Below, one piece after another: positions 32,211-40,546 of a DNA stretch of 40,571 bases. The notes beneath the pieces are model-generated. The model was not told the origin of the DNA. It did no database searches and was given only the letters and a program-made list of their open reading frames with translations. Each line of letters begins with the position of its first letter. The stretch's first letter is position 1. This stretch comes from JBOHER01 sp050701115 (lineage in GTDB: Bacteria > Actinomycetota > Actinomycetes > Mycobacteriales > Pseudonocardiaceae): NCBI GenBank assembly GCA_050701115.1, contig JBOHER010000021.1:1-40571 (forward strand). The letters are read 5' to 3'. Both the position numbers and the translations under genes were made by a program.

Positions 32211-33008
32211 TCAGTCGAAGTCGTGGTCGGCCATGCGCTTGGACAGTTGCGCCCCGACCTCGACCACTATGGGTGCGATGCGTTTCGCGGCCGCCAGCGT
32301 CAGCCGGCCCTCGGGGCCGGACACCGAGACAGCGGCCGGTATCGGGCCGCCGGTCAGCGGCACCGCTATACATCGCACGCCGAGCTCCTGCTCGCTCTCG
32401 TCCACGGCATAGCCCTGCGCGGCGATGTCGGCCAGGTGCGCGATGAACTCCTCGGGATCGGTGTGCGTGTGCGGGGTGTAGGCGGCCATTCCGGTGCGCT
32501 TGAGCAGGTCGCGCACCTCGTCGGCGGGCACCTGCGAGAGCATGGCCTTGCCGACCCCGGTGCCGTGCGGCAACAGCCTGCGGCCGACCTCGGTGAACAT
32601 GCGCATCGAGTGCTTCGACGGAATTTGCGCCACGTACACGACCTCGTCGCGCTCAAGCACAGCGAGGTTGGCCGTCTCGCCGATCTCGTCGACGAGTTGG
32701 GTGAGGTACGGGCGGGCCCAGGTGCCGAACTGCTTGCTGGCGTGCTCGCCGAGCCGGATCAGCCGCGAGCCCAGTGCGTACCGCCGACTGGCGTTCTGCC
32801 GGACGTAGCCCAGGCTGACCAGCGTGCGGATGAGCCGGTGAATAGTCGGCATCGGCAGTCCGGTAGTGCCGGCCAGCTCGGAAAGGCTCGCCTCGCCACC
32901 GGTGTCGGCGAGCCCTTCGAGCAGCTCGAACGCGCGCTGCAGTGACTGCACGCCCCCGCCGTCGCGCGATGGCTTCTGCGGCGCCACGTCAACTCCTCTC
33001 GCCGTCAT
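32211..33008 (-). CDS. IclR-family regulator of glyoxylate/allantoin genes
   Basis: A 265-residue regulator from the ATG at 33008. The winged helix covers about residues 20-85 (VQSLQRAFELLEGL, SLSELAGTTGLPMPTIHRLIRTL, YALGSRLIRLG). The IclR effector domain follows (ANLAVLERDEVVYVAQIPS, LLPHGTGVGKAMLS, GYAVDESEQELGVRCIAVPL, PAAVSVSGPEGRL). It lies between the hyi operon and divergent aceB, the place of AllR/IclR regulators that sense glyoxylate. Operator-like repeats flank it on both sides. Glyoxylate as effector is inference. Confidence 0.88.
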   Translation of the reverse strand: MTARGVDVAPQKPSRDGGGVQSLQRAFELLEGLADTGGEASLSELAGTTGLPMPTIHRLIRTLVSLGYVRQNASRRYALGSRLIRLGEHASKQFGTWARPYLTQLVDEIGETANLAVLERDEVVYVAQIPSKHSMRMFTEVGRRLLPHGTGVGKAMLSQVPADEVRDLLKRTGMAAYTPHTHTDPEEFIAHLADIAAQGYAVDESEQELGVRCIAVPLTGGPIPAAVSVSGPEGRLTLAAAKRIAPIVVEVGAQLSKRMADHDFD

Positions 33009-33019
33009 CCCTACCCGCT

Positions 33020-33048
33020 TTGTTCTTCCGCAATGCAAAAACTATAGT
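33020..33048 (+). promoter_or_regulatory. aceB promoter with IclR-like operator in the spacer
   Basis: TTGTTC (33020-33025) and TATAGT (33043-33048) are 17 bp apart. The spacer begins with TTCCGCAATGCAAAA (33026-33040), sharing TTCCG and the trailing AA pattern with the dctA and hyi sites. ACTATAGT is itself palindromic, so it may also serve as -10 for the divergent iclR gene. Confidence 0.65.
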
Positions 33049-33091
33049 CCGTCCTGTAGAGAAAAGCAGTTCCCGAGGCTGGAGTGTTCGC

Positions 33092-34669
33092 ATGTCTGAT
33101 GTTCGTGTTATTGGCGGCCAGGTCGAGCGTGGGGAGGAGATCCTGACACCGGAGGCGCTCGCGTTCGTTGGTGGCTTGCACGAGGCCTTCGCCGCACGCA
33201 GGGACGAGCTCCTGCGGGCGCGCACTGTGCGCCGCGAGGAAGCCGCCCGCACCGGAAAGCTCGACTTCCTGCCGGAGACCAAGGACGTCCGCGAAGGCGA
33301 CTGGCACGTCGCGGCGGCTCCCGAGGCCCTGCGTGACCGGCGGGTGGAGATCACCGGCCCTACCGACCGCAAGATGACCATCAACGCGCTGAACTCCGGG
33401 GCCAAGGTATGGCTGGCTGATCTCGAGGACGCCAACACGCCGCACTGGGCCAACGTGGTATCCGGTCAGGTCAACCTCTACGACGCGGCCCGCAAGACCA
33501 TCGAGCTGACCACCCCTGAGAAGAGCTACACCCTGCGCACCGACATCGCGCACCCCACCGTGGTGGTCCGCCCGCGCGGCTGGCACCTGCCGGACCGCAA
33601 CATCGAGATCGACGGCAAGCCCGCAGTGGGTGCGCTGGTCGACTTCGGCCTGCACTTCTTCCACAATGCCGCCTACCTCTCCGAGCAGGGTGCCGGCCCG
33701 TTCTACTACCTGCCGAAGATGGAGAGCCATCTCGAGGCCCGGTTGTGGAACGACGTGTTCACCCACGCGCAGGCCGAGCTGGGCGTCCCGCACGGCACAG
33801 TCCGCGCCACGGTGCTGATCGAGACCATCCCGGCCGCCTTCGAGATGGAGGAGATTCTCTACGAACTGCGCAACCACGCCTCCGGCCTCAACGCAGGCCG
33901 CTGGGACTACCTGTTCAGCGTCATCAAGTACTTCCGGGACGCGGGCGAGAAGTTCACCCTGCCCGACCGCAATGCGGTGACCATGACGGCGCCGTTCATG
34001 CGGGCCTACACCGAGCTGCTGGTGCGCACCTGCCACAAGCGTGGTGCGTTCGCCATCGGCGGCATGGCCGCGTTCATCCCGAACCGCCGCGACCCGGAGG
34101 TCACCGAGCAGGCGCTGGCCAAGGTGCGCGACGACAAGAACCGTGAGGCGGGCGATGGCTTCGACGGTTCCTGGGTCGCCCATCCCGATCTCGTGCCGGT
34201 GTGCCGGGAGATCTTCGACGGTGTACTGGGCGAGGCCCCCAATCAGCTGGACCGGACCCGCGACGAGGTGTCGGTGACCGCCGAGCAGTTGCTCGACGTG
34301 GCCGCCACCCCGGGTGCCGCGACCAAGGCGGGTCTGCGCGCCGCCGTTGACATCGGTGTGCGCTACATCGCGTCCTGGCTGGGCGGCAACGGCGCGGCGG
34401 CGATCCACAACCTGATGGAGGACGCCGCGACCGCCGAGATCTCCCGTTCCCAGCTGTGGCAGTGGGTGAACAACGGCGTCGAGCTCGACGGTGGCACCAA
34501 GGTCACCGCTGAGCTGGTTCGCGAGGTGCTCGCCGAGATCCGCGCCGAGCTGGCCGATGGGATCGACGCCGAGCTGCTCGACGCGGCGGCCGAGTTGTTC
34601 GAGCAGGTGGCGCTGGCCGAGGAGTTCCCGGACTTCCTCACCCTGCCCGCCTACGACAAGATTCAGTAG
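33092..34669 (+). CDS. aceB: Malate synthase A
   Basis: Condenses glyoxylate with acetyl-CoA to malate. The 525-residue length fits the A isoform. Visible signatures include LNSGAKVWLADLEDANTPHWAN (shown to 22 residues in the gene, key D-E-D-A), VRPRGWHLPDRNIEIDG, PFYYLPKMESHLEARLWND, TVLIETIPAAFEMEEILYEL, RNHASGLNAGRWDY and GGMAAFIPN, with the Arg/Glu/Asp active-site residues kept. The start ATG at 33092 has GGAG seven bases upstream; longer frames overlap the promoter. Divergent from iclR, it gives a second outlet for glyoxylate besides gcl. Confidence 0.95.
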   Translation: MSDVRVIGGQVERGEEILTPEALAFVGGLHEAFAARRDELLRARTVRREEAARTGKLDFLPETKDVREGDWHVAAAPEALRDRRVEITGPTDRKMTINALNSGAKVWLADLEDANTPHWANVVSGQVNLYDAARKTIELTTPEKSYTLRTDIAHPTVVVRPRGWHLPDRNIEIDGKPAVGALVDFGLHFFHNAAYLSEQGAGPFYYLPKMESHLEARLWNDVFTHAQAELGVPHGTVRATVLIETIPAAFEMEEILYELRNHASGLNAGRWDYLFSVIKYFRDAGEKFTLPDRNAVTMTAPFMRAYTELLVRTCHKRGAFAIGGMAAFIPNRRDPEVTEQALAKVRDDKNREAGDGFDGSWVAHPDLVPVCREIFDGVLGEAPNQLDRTRDEVSVTAEQLLDVAATPGAATKAGLRAAVDIGVRYIASWLGGNGAAAIHNLMEDAATAEISRSQLWQWVNNGVELDGGTKVTAELVREVLAEIRAELADGIDAELLDAAAELFEQVALAEEFPDFLTLPAYDKIQ

Positions 34670-34679
34670 CGCACAGGGC

Positions 34680-34755
34680 TGCAGGTGGCGTGGTGTCGTG
34701 AGTGAAAGTGGTTGCTCTGGCGGCCATAATCACTCACGAGGCCACCCCACCTGCA
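34680..34755. repeat. 42-bp GTGAGTGA palindromic element nested in a larger hairpin
   Basis: Positions 34697-34738 start CGTGAGTGA and end TCACTCACG, with a 24-nt centre. Outer arms TGCAGGTGG (34680-34688) and CCACCTGCA (34747-34755) extend the structure. It lies between convergent aceB and the FhuF-like gene and could terminate both. A sequence of the same length and ends recurs at 40505-40546. Confidence 0.8.
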
Positions 34756-34759
34756 CGGG

Positions 34760-35407
34760 TTATCCCAGGGCTGCCCGGATCCTGCGTTCGCGGACGTCGG
34801 GGTGCTGGTTGGGGCAGCTGGTGCACTTCTCCTGGCCGGTCGCCTTGTCGATGAGGCAGCAGGACACCCTGCGCGCCACCCGGTGCGGCCCGACCTCGAT
34901 GTAGCGGGGGCGAGGCATGATCACGCCGATGCCGTCGGCCAGCGGACCCGCCAGGTCGATCGCGCTGTCGACATCGCCGGTCGCCTGGCCTGCCCAGAGC
35001 AACCGGTTTGCGATGGAGTCCGCGGCGATCCCCCACAGAGCCCGTGTGCGGGCGCCGGATGCCGCGGCGACACTTGCTATCGCCGGTTCCAACGCCGCTC
35101 GGTAGGCGTGGCCCAGTTCGGTCGCGTCGCCGTCGAAATCGCGCGAGGAAGCCGACCCTGAAAACCGTCCGTCCGGCCCGATCTGCAGGGTGATTGCGTC
35201 CAGCGCGGGATCGAGCGGATGCCCTGACCGCACAAGGGATTCCAGCGGCGGGGCGACCAGCACCGAGGACGCCGAGTACCACCAGATGGTGCCCAGCACC
35301 CGGGAAGGGGCGGGCCCGTAAAGCTGCCGGGCGAGTTTCAGCCTGCCCTGCATCCACACCGGATCGGTGATCAAGGAAGCGGGAGTCTCACTCGGCCGCA
35401 CTCCCAT
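34760..35407 (-). CDS. FhuF-like (2Fe-2S) ferric-siderophore reductase
   Basis: A 215-residue protein ending with the FhuF C-terminal iron-sulfur pattern C-C-x10-C-x2-C (SCCLIDKATGQEKCTSCPNQH). The N-terminal part is the divergent FhuF/IucA-C-like fold (VLGTIWWYSASSVL, NRLLWAGQATGD). It would reduce ferric iron released from siderophores in the cytoplasm. Its start overlaps the end of the methyltransferase gene upstream by 20 bp. No siderophore transporter is in the window. Confidence 0.82.
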   Translation of the reverse strand: MGVRPSETPASLITDPVWMQGRLKLARQLYGPAPSRVLGTIWWYSASSVLVAPPLESLVRSGHPLDPALDAITLQIGPDGRFSGSASSRDFDGDATELGHAYRAALEPAIASVAAASGARTRALWGIAADSIANRLLWAGQATGDVDSAIDLAGPLADGIGVIMPRPRYIEVGPHRVARRVSCCLIDKATGQEKCTSCPNQHPDVRERRIRAALG

Positions 35408-36323
35408 CCTCCAATCCTCTCGGTCGGTATACCGCGACGGTGCACGATGCGGTCACCTCAACCGGCTCGGTGATGCCGTCCAGGCGGGCGGAGGATGCGT
35501 GATGCGCGTTCGGGCCCATGCCGATCAGGGCACGCGCCGCGATAGCGGACAGCGACAGTCCGAAGGTGCAGTTCTCTAGTGCGGTAAGCGAAAAGTGCTC
35601 GGAGAGCGCATCGGAGACCCTCCGCTCCTTGTCGGGATCCACGTCGAGCAGGTCGGCGATGCTGGCGAGCTCGGCCAGGTGGTTCCGCGTCGGGGTCACC
35701 ACAAGCAGGGCGCCGTCGGAGCGCAGGATGCGCCGGAACTCCGCCCCGTTCCGCGGCGCGAACACGTTGAGCACCAAGGAAACGCAGCCGGTGGTCAAGG
35801 GCAACGGCTGCCACAGGTTCCACACCACGGCCGCCGCTCTCGGGTGCGCCCGGGCGGCTCGGCGCAACGCCGACGCCGACACGTCCACCGCCAGACCAGT
35901 CGCCGCTGGCAGCGCGTCCAGCACCGTCGCCAGGTAGTACCCGGTGCCCGCGCCCGCGTCGACCACGAGCTCGGCATGTGGTGCCGCCGCCTTGGCAGCT
36001 CGGGTGATCGCCGCCGCCAGTGGCGCGTAGTGGCCGGCCGCGAGGAACTCGACGCGCGACGCCACCATCTCGGCCGTGTCCGCGGTGCCAGATACGATCT
36101 TGGCGTGTAGCAGGTTGACATATCCCTGTTTGGCGATGTCGAAGCTGTGGCCAGCGGAACAGCGCAGCGACCGGCCTGTCGATTCGAGCGCACCACCACA
36201 CAGCGAACACCGCAGCGCGCGAAGAACGGGGTCCGCGAAAGCGGGGCGCTCGCCGCCGGTCACGGAGCGTGCGTTAACCAACGCTCTCGGTGGAACTCTG
36301 CTGGTCACTATCCTCCACATCAT
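35388..36323 (-). CDS. rlmA: RlmA-type 23S rRNA (guanine-N1)-methyltransferase
   Basis: A 311-residue enzyme. The N-terminal zinc finger reads CSLCGGALESTGRSLRCSAGHSF (two Cys, then Cys and His), followed by DIAKQGYVNLL, the standard RlmA signature. The Rossmann domain has VVDAGAGTGYYLATVL and LVLNVFAPRNGAEFRRIL, the RlmA/TlrB pattern. It methylates N1 of a guanine in 23S helix 35 (G745 or G748 class). In actinobacteria it can contribute to macrolide/mycinosyl-tylosin tolerance (TlrB). The start at 36323 is uncertain; the GTG at 36308 is an alternative. Confidence 0.85.
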   Translation of the reverse strand: MMWRIVTSRVPPRALVNARSVTGGERPAFADPVLRALRCSLCGGALESTGRSLRCSAGHSFDIAKQGYVNLLHAKIVSGTADTAEMVASRVEFLAAGHYAPLAAAITRAAKAAAPHAELVVDAGAGTGYYLATVLDALPAATGLAVDVSASALRRAARAHPRAAAVVWNLWQPLPLTTGCVSLVLNVFAPRNGAEFRRILRSDGALLVVTPTRNHLAELASIADLLDVDPDKERRVSDALSEHFSLTALENCTFGLSLSAIAARALIGMGPNAHHASSARLDGITEPVEVTASCTVAVYRPRGLEDGSAAE

Positions 36324-36351
36324 CCATCCGGGGGGTGGACACCGGGTGCGC

Positions 36352-36399
36352 GAAACCTGTCGTTAACACAAGCTGTCCTTCGGTTCACAGTAGAGAAAC
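36352..36399 (+). promoter_or_regulatory. Candidate GlnR-binding region upstream of amtB
   Basis: TTCAC (36384-36388), six bases, then GAAAC (36395-36399) matches the actinobacterial GlnR half-site pair gTnAC-n6-GaAAc. A further TTAAC (36363-36367) and GAAAC (36352-36356) stand nearby but spacing between pairs is off by one base. GlnR activates amtB-glnK-glnD in actinobacteria (known); binding here is inference. Confidence 0.5.
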
Positions 36400-36480
36400 C
36401 TGGGAAGCGATCTCGCGCAACATGGCTTCCCGATGCTGTGCGCCAATTGTCATGTACGCGAGTCGGTCCAAGGAGAAGGC

Positions 36481-37812
36481 ATGACTCCAGACGAAGCTGC
36501 AAACTTCGGGAATACCGCCTGGCTGCTCACCAGCGCCGCATTGGTGCTGTTGATGGTTCCAGGCCTGGCGTTCTTCTACGGCGGCATGGTCCGCTCGAAG
36601 AGCGTCCTCAACATGCTCATGATGAGCTTCGGCTCGATGGGCCTCATCGGTGTGCTGTGGGTCATCTACGGCTACTCGATGGCGTTCGGCAACGACATCG
36701 GCGGTGGGGTGCTCGGTGACCCGTTCGAGTACATCGGGCTGTCCGGCCTGATGGGCGGGGATGCGCTCACCGGCACCGGCTTCGTCGCATTCCAGGCCAT
36801 GTTCGCGATTCTGACCGTCGCGTTGATCTCCGGCGCGATCGCCGACCGCGCGCGGTTCGGCGCTTGGCTGCTGTTCGCCGGTCTGTGGGCCACGCTGGTC
36901 TACTTCCCGGTGGCGCACTGGGTGTTCGCCTTCGACAACGAGGACGCGGGCGTTGTGGGTGGCTGGATCGCCAACACACTCGGCGCGCTCGACTTCGCCG
37001 GTGGTACCGCGGTGCACGTCAACGCCGGTGCTGCCGCCCTGGCCCTCGCCCTGGTGCTGGGTAAGCGCAAGGGTTGGCCGAAGGAGCCGATGAAGCCGCA
37101 CAACCTGCCGTTCGTGATGCTCGGTGCCGGACTGCTGTGGTTCGGCTGGTTCGGCTTCAACGCAGGGTCTGCCTTGGGCGCCAACGAGCTGGCCGGTCTG
37201 GCGTTCATCAACACCCTGACCGCGACCTCTGCCGCGATGCTCGGCTGGCTGCTGCTGGAGCGCATCCGGGACGGTAACGCGACCAGCCTTGGTGCCGCTT
37301 CCGGTGTCGTCGCCGGTCTGGTCGCCATCACGCCCGCCTGTGCCTTCGTGGACACCTGGGGTGCGCTGGCCATCGGGTTCCTTGCCGGCGTCATCTGCGC
37401 GCTGGCGGTCGGCCTGAAGTACAAGCTGCGCTACGACGACTCGCTTGACGTGGTGGGCATCCACCTGGTCGGTGGTTTGTTCGGCACGCTGATGATCGGT
37501 CTGGTCGGCACCACGAACGTGAACGACGGCGGAGCCGACGGCCTGATCTACGGCGGCGGCTTCGACGTCATCGCCAACCAGGCCATTGCCGCGGTCGCGG
37601 TGCTTGTCTACTCGTTCGTGCTCGCCTTCATCATCGGCTTCGCGATCAACAAGACGATGGGCTTCCGGGTCAGCGAAGAGGTCGAGGTCTCTGGTATCGA
37701 TGAGGCAGAGCACGCTGAGGTCGGCTACGAGCTCGGCGTTTCCCGGGGCGGACGTACCGGTTCCGTCACCACCAGCGCCGCTGGCAAGAAGCTTGAGGGG
37801 AGCAAGGCATGA
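36481..37812 (+). CDS. amtB: Ammonium transporter AmtB
   Basis: A 443-residue membrane channel for ammonia/ammonium with 11 predicted helices (N-out). Family motifs: FFYGGMVRSKSVLNMLMM, AHWVF, GGTAVHVNAGAAAL (first pore His), WFGWFGFNAGSALGAN and GIHLVGGLFGTL (second pore His). There is a C-terminal tail of about 45 residues for PII binding. AGGAG lies five bases upstream of the ATG. Possible GlnR sites sit about 80-130 bp upstream. The stop overlaps glnK (ATGA). Confidence 0.95.
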   Translation: MTPDEAANFGNTAWLLTSAALVLLMVPGLAFFYGGMVRSKSVLNMLMMSFGSMGLIGVLWVIYGYSMAFGNDIGGGVLGDPFEYIGLSGLMGGDALTGTGFVAFQAMFAILTVALISGAIADRARFGAWLLFAGLWATLVYFPVAHWVFAFDNEDAGVVGGWIANTLGALDFAGGTAVHVNAGAAALALALVLGKRKGWPKEPMKPHNLPFVMLGAGLLWFGWFGFNAGSALGANELAGLAFINTLTATSAAMLGWLLLERIRDGNATSLGAASGVVAGLVAITPACAFVDTWGALAIGFLAGVICALAVGLKYKLRYDDSLDVVGIHLVGGLFGTLMIGLVGTTNVNDGGADGLIYGGGFDVIANQAIAAVAVLVYSFVLAFIIGFAINKTMGFRVSEEVEVSGIDEAEHAEVGYELGVSRGGRTGSVTTSAAGKKLEGSKA

Positions 37813-38147
37813 AGCTCATCACCGCCATCATCAAGCCGTTCACTCTGGATGATGTCCGCAACGCCCTCGAGCAGCTCGGCGTGCTGGGCATGACGGTCAG
37901 CGAGGTCCAGGGCTACGGCAGGCAGAAGGGCCACACCGAGGTCTACCGCGGTGCCGAATATGCGGTCGACTTCGTTGCCAAGCTCCGCATCGAGGTCGTC
38001 ACCGACGACTCCAGCGTGGACAAGACCATCGAGGCGATCGTGGGTGCGGCGCATACCGGCAAGATCGGTGACGGCAAGGTGTGGGTCACCCCGGTGGAGA
38101 CGGTCATCAGGGTTCGTACCGGCGAACGCGGCACGGACGCCCTGTAG
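37809..38147 (+). CDS. glnK: Nitrogen regulatory PII protein GlnK
   Basis: A 112-residue trimeric signal protein. The T-loop GRQKGHTEVYRGAEYAVDFV carries Y51, the residue uridylylated in proteobacteria and adenylylated in actinobacteria. The B-loop (TGKIGDGKVWV) and C-loop (RVRTGERGTDAL) for ATP/2-oxoglutarate are intact. It blocks AmtB when nitrogen is plentiful. Translationally coupled to amtB. Confidence 0.96.
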   Translation: MKLITAIIKPFTLDDVRNALEQLGVLGMTVSEVQGYGRQKGHTEVYRGAEYAVDFVAKLRIEVVTDDSSVDKTIEAIVGAAHTGKIGDGKVWVTPVETVIRVRTGERGTDAL

Positions 38148-38150
38148 CGA

Positions 38151-40481
38151 ATGGTCATAGGGGAGTTGGTCGAGGCGGCCGAACGCATCCTCGGTAGCAA
38201 ACACGGGCGGCAGCAACACGGCCGGATGGGAGCCACCGCGCTGCGAGCCGCGCTCGTGGACCTCTATGAGTTCTGGTTGGGAAAGGGCGCGGCGGCGGCC
38301 GGCGTCGACACCGAACATCCCGGTGTCGCGCTGGTCGCCGTCGGCGGCCTTGGGCGCAAGGAACTGGTGCCCTACTCCGACCTCGACCTCGTCTTGGTAC
38401 ACACCGGACAGTCCGGCATTTCCGAGATTGCCGACAAGCTGTGGTATCCGCTGTGGGACGCGCGGGTCGGCCTCGACCACTCCGTTCGCACGCCGCGGGA
38501 GGCGCTGGCGGTCGCTCGCGACGACCTGCGCACCGCGCTTGGCCTGCTCGACGCGCGGCACATCTCCGGTGACACCGAGGTCGCCGGCTCGCTCGAGCAT
38601 GCGGCGCGGGAGCAATGGCAGCGCACCGCGCGTAAACGGGTGGGGGAGATCGCGGACTCGGTGCGTCAGCGCTGGCACCGCACCGGGGAGATCGGTCAGA
38701 TGGCCGAACCCGACCTTAAGTATGCCGGCGGGGGGCTGCGTGACCTGGGCCTGCTCGATGCCCTTGCCGCGGCACAGCTGATCGACCGGCCGGCCGAAGA
38801 GCTGCTGGCGGCCAAGAAACTTCTGCTCGACGTGCGCACCGAACTCCGGTTGGAACTGCGCCGCGATCGCGACGTACTCGGCGCTGTGCACGCCGACAAG
38901 ATCGCGACCGAACTGGGGTTCGATGACCGGTTCGCGCTTGCCCGTGAGCTTTCCGGAGCGGGACGCACCGTCCGCTACGCCGTCGACCTTGCGTTGCGGG
39001 CCACCGTGGAGGGTCCAAAGCGGACGTTCGGCTTGCGGCCCAGCCGTAAGCCGCTGGACGAAGGCGTTGTCCTGCACGGAAATGAGGTCGCGCTGGCGCG
39101 CGGTGCCGTTCCGGCCAAGGATCCGGCCCTTTTGCTGCGCATCGCCGCGGCCTCGGCGCGCACGGGGCGGCCGATCACCCACAGTGCGCTGCGCACCCTG
39201 GCCGATTCCGCCCCCGAACTGCGCTCGCCGTGGCCTGCCGAGGCGCGCCAGGAGCTCACCGCGCTGCTCGGTGCGGGGGAGGGGCTGATCGACGCCATTG
39301 AGGCGCTGGACAACACCGGCCTGTGGGCTCGGTTGTTCCCCGAGTGGGGGGCGGTGCGGGACCTGCCACCTCGCGCGCCGGTGCACGCCTGGACGGTGGA
39401 TCGTCACCTGGTACAGACCTGTGTTGAGGCCGCCAAGCTGATCACAACCGTTTCTCGGCCGGACCTGCTGGTGCTGGGTGCGCTGCTGCACGACATCGGT
39501 AAGGGCAGGGACGAGGACCATTCGGTGCTCGGCGCGAAGATCACCGAGCAGGTCGCGACGAGGATCGGCCTGCCGGAGGCCGACGTCGAGCTGGCAACGG
39601 CGATGGTCCGCCACCATCTGCTGCTGCCGCACACCGCCATGCGCAGGGACATCAGCGATCCGGACACGGTCGGCCGCGTCGTCGAGGCCATCGGCCACAA
39701 TCCGGTGCTGCTGGACTTGCTGCACGCGCTGGCCAAGGCCGACTCACTCGCGACCGGGCCCGGCGTCTGGACCGAGTGGAAGGCCGGGCTGCTCGTTGAG
39801 ATCGTTGGCCGGTGCAGGCAGGTCATGCACGGCAACGGGTTCACCCGGCCCGAGCCGCTGGACGAGGGTCAGCGACTGCTGGCCGAGCGGGTCAAGGTTT
39901 CCGGGCGTACCGAAGTTCTCGTCTCGTCGGAGGGCAACGTCGCCACCATCACGGTCGCGGTTGCGCCCGGTGTAGAACTGCTCGCTGCGACCGCGGGGGT
40001 GCTCGCCCTGCAGTCGCTTGAGGTGCACACCGCCTCGCTGCACACACATGCCGGAGTGTGGGTGGGTTTGTTCAACGCGTCACCCCGCTTCGGTTCTCCA
40101 CCGGACCCCGCGTTGCTACGGGAGAAGATCGCGCGTGCGGTCAACGGGCAACTGGCGTTGGCGGACAGCCTGGCCACCAAGGAGCGGGACTACGGCGACA
40201 GTGTGGTCACGCCTGCCGCGCCCAGGGTGCTCTGGTTCGACGACGAGACATCGGGCGCCGACACCGTGCTGCTCGAATTGCGGGCGGCCGATCGGATCGG
40301 CCTGCTGTACCGCGTAGCCGGTGCGTTGCGGGCCTGCGACGCACACGTTATCTGGGCGCGGGTAGCCACGCTGGGCGCGTCTTGCGTGGATTCGTTCGCG
40401 CTGCGGCACGCCCGCGGCGAACCGGGCCCCGAATGGCGCCGCCAAGTAGAAAAGGCCGTACTCGCTGCAGCACAGGACTGA
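38151..40481 (+). CDS. glnD: [Protein-PII] nucleotidylyltransferase GlnD
   Basis: A 776-residue bifunctional enzyme that modifies and demodifies PII at Y51. The N-terminal nucleotidyltransferase domain has VGGLGRKELVPYSDLDLVL (about 62-80; G-G and D-x-D). The HD hydrolase domain includes LGALLHDIGKGRDEDHS (about 442-458). Two ACT glutamine-sensing domains lie near 597-670 and 704-775. In actinobacteria the added group is AMP (known for Corynebacterium and Streptomyces). Starts three bases after the glnK stop, completing the operon. Confidence 0.95.
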   Translation: MVIGELVEAAERILGSKHGRQQHGRMGATALRAALVDLYEFWLGKGAAAAGVDTEHPGVALVAVGGLGRKELVPYSDLDLVLVHTGQSGISEIADKLWYPLWDARVGLDHSVRTPREALAVARDDLRTALGLLDARHISGDTEVAGSLEHAAREQWQRTARKRVGEIADSVRQRWHRTGEIGQMAEPDLKYAGGGLRDLGLLDALAAAQLIDRPAEELLAAKKLLLDVRTELRLELRRDRDVLGAVHADKIATELGFDDRFALARELSGAGRTVRYAVDLALRATVEGPKRTFGLRPSRKPLDEGVVLHGNEVALARGAVPAKDPALLLRIAAASARTGRPITHSALRTLADSAPELRSPWPAEARQELTALLGAGEGLIDAIEALDNTGLWARLFPEWGAVRDLPPRAPVHAWTVDRHLVQTCVEAAKLITTVSRPDLLVLGALLHDIGKGRDEDHSVLGAKITEQVATRIGLPEADVELATAMVRHHLLLPHTAMRRDISDPDTVGRVVEAIGHNPVLLDLLHALAKADSLATGPGVWTEWKAGLLVEIVGRCRQVMHGNGFTRPEPLDEGQRLLAERVKVSGRTEVLVSSEGNVATITVAVAPGVELLAATAGVLALQSLEVHTASLHTHAGVWVGLFNASPRFGSPPDPALLREKIARAVNGQLALADSLATKERDYGDSVVTPAAPRVLWFDDETSGADTVLLELRAADRIGLLYRVAGALRACDAHVIWARVATLGASCVDSFALRHARGEPGPEWRRQVEKAVLAAAQD

Positions 40482-40504
40482 CCCTGCACTCCGGCCCCCC
40501 TCCT

Positions 40505-40546
40505 CGTGAGTGAATGTTGTTGTCCCGGCAACCCTGGTCACTCACG
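40505..40546. repeat. Second 42-bp GTGAGTGA palindromic element
   Basis: Starts CGTGAGTGA and ends TCACTCACG with a 24-nt centre, identical in length to 34697-34738 and matching it at about 32 of 42 positions. It lies 24 bp after the glnD stop. A further CGTGAGTG begins at 40564 and is cut by the window edge. Confidence 0.8.

Noticed and set aside
35421..35432. CGGTATACCG palindrome as a second GntR operator
   Set aside because: It lies within the rlmA coding region near its 3' end, and lacks the TGGT/ACCA flanks of the 24655 site.
37725..39725. Long minus-strand frame opposite glnK/glnD, and a similar one opposite amtB (36385-37713)
   Set aside because: Antisense shadows of unambiguous nitrogen-regulation genes; no domain or ribosome site.
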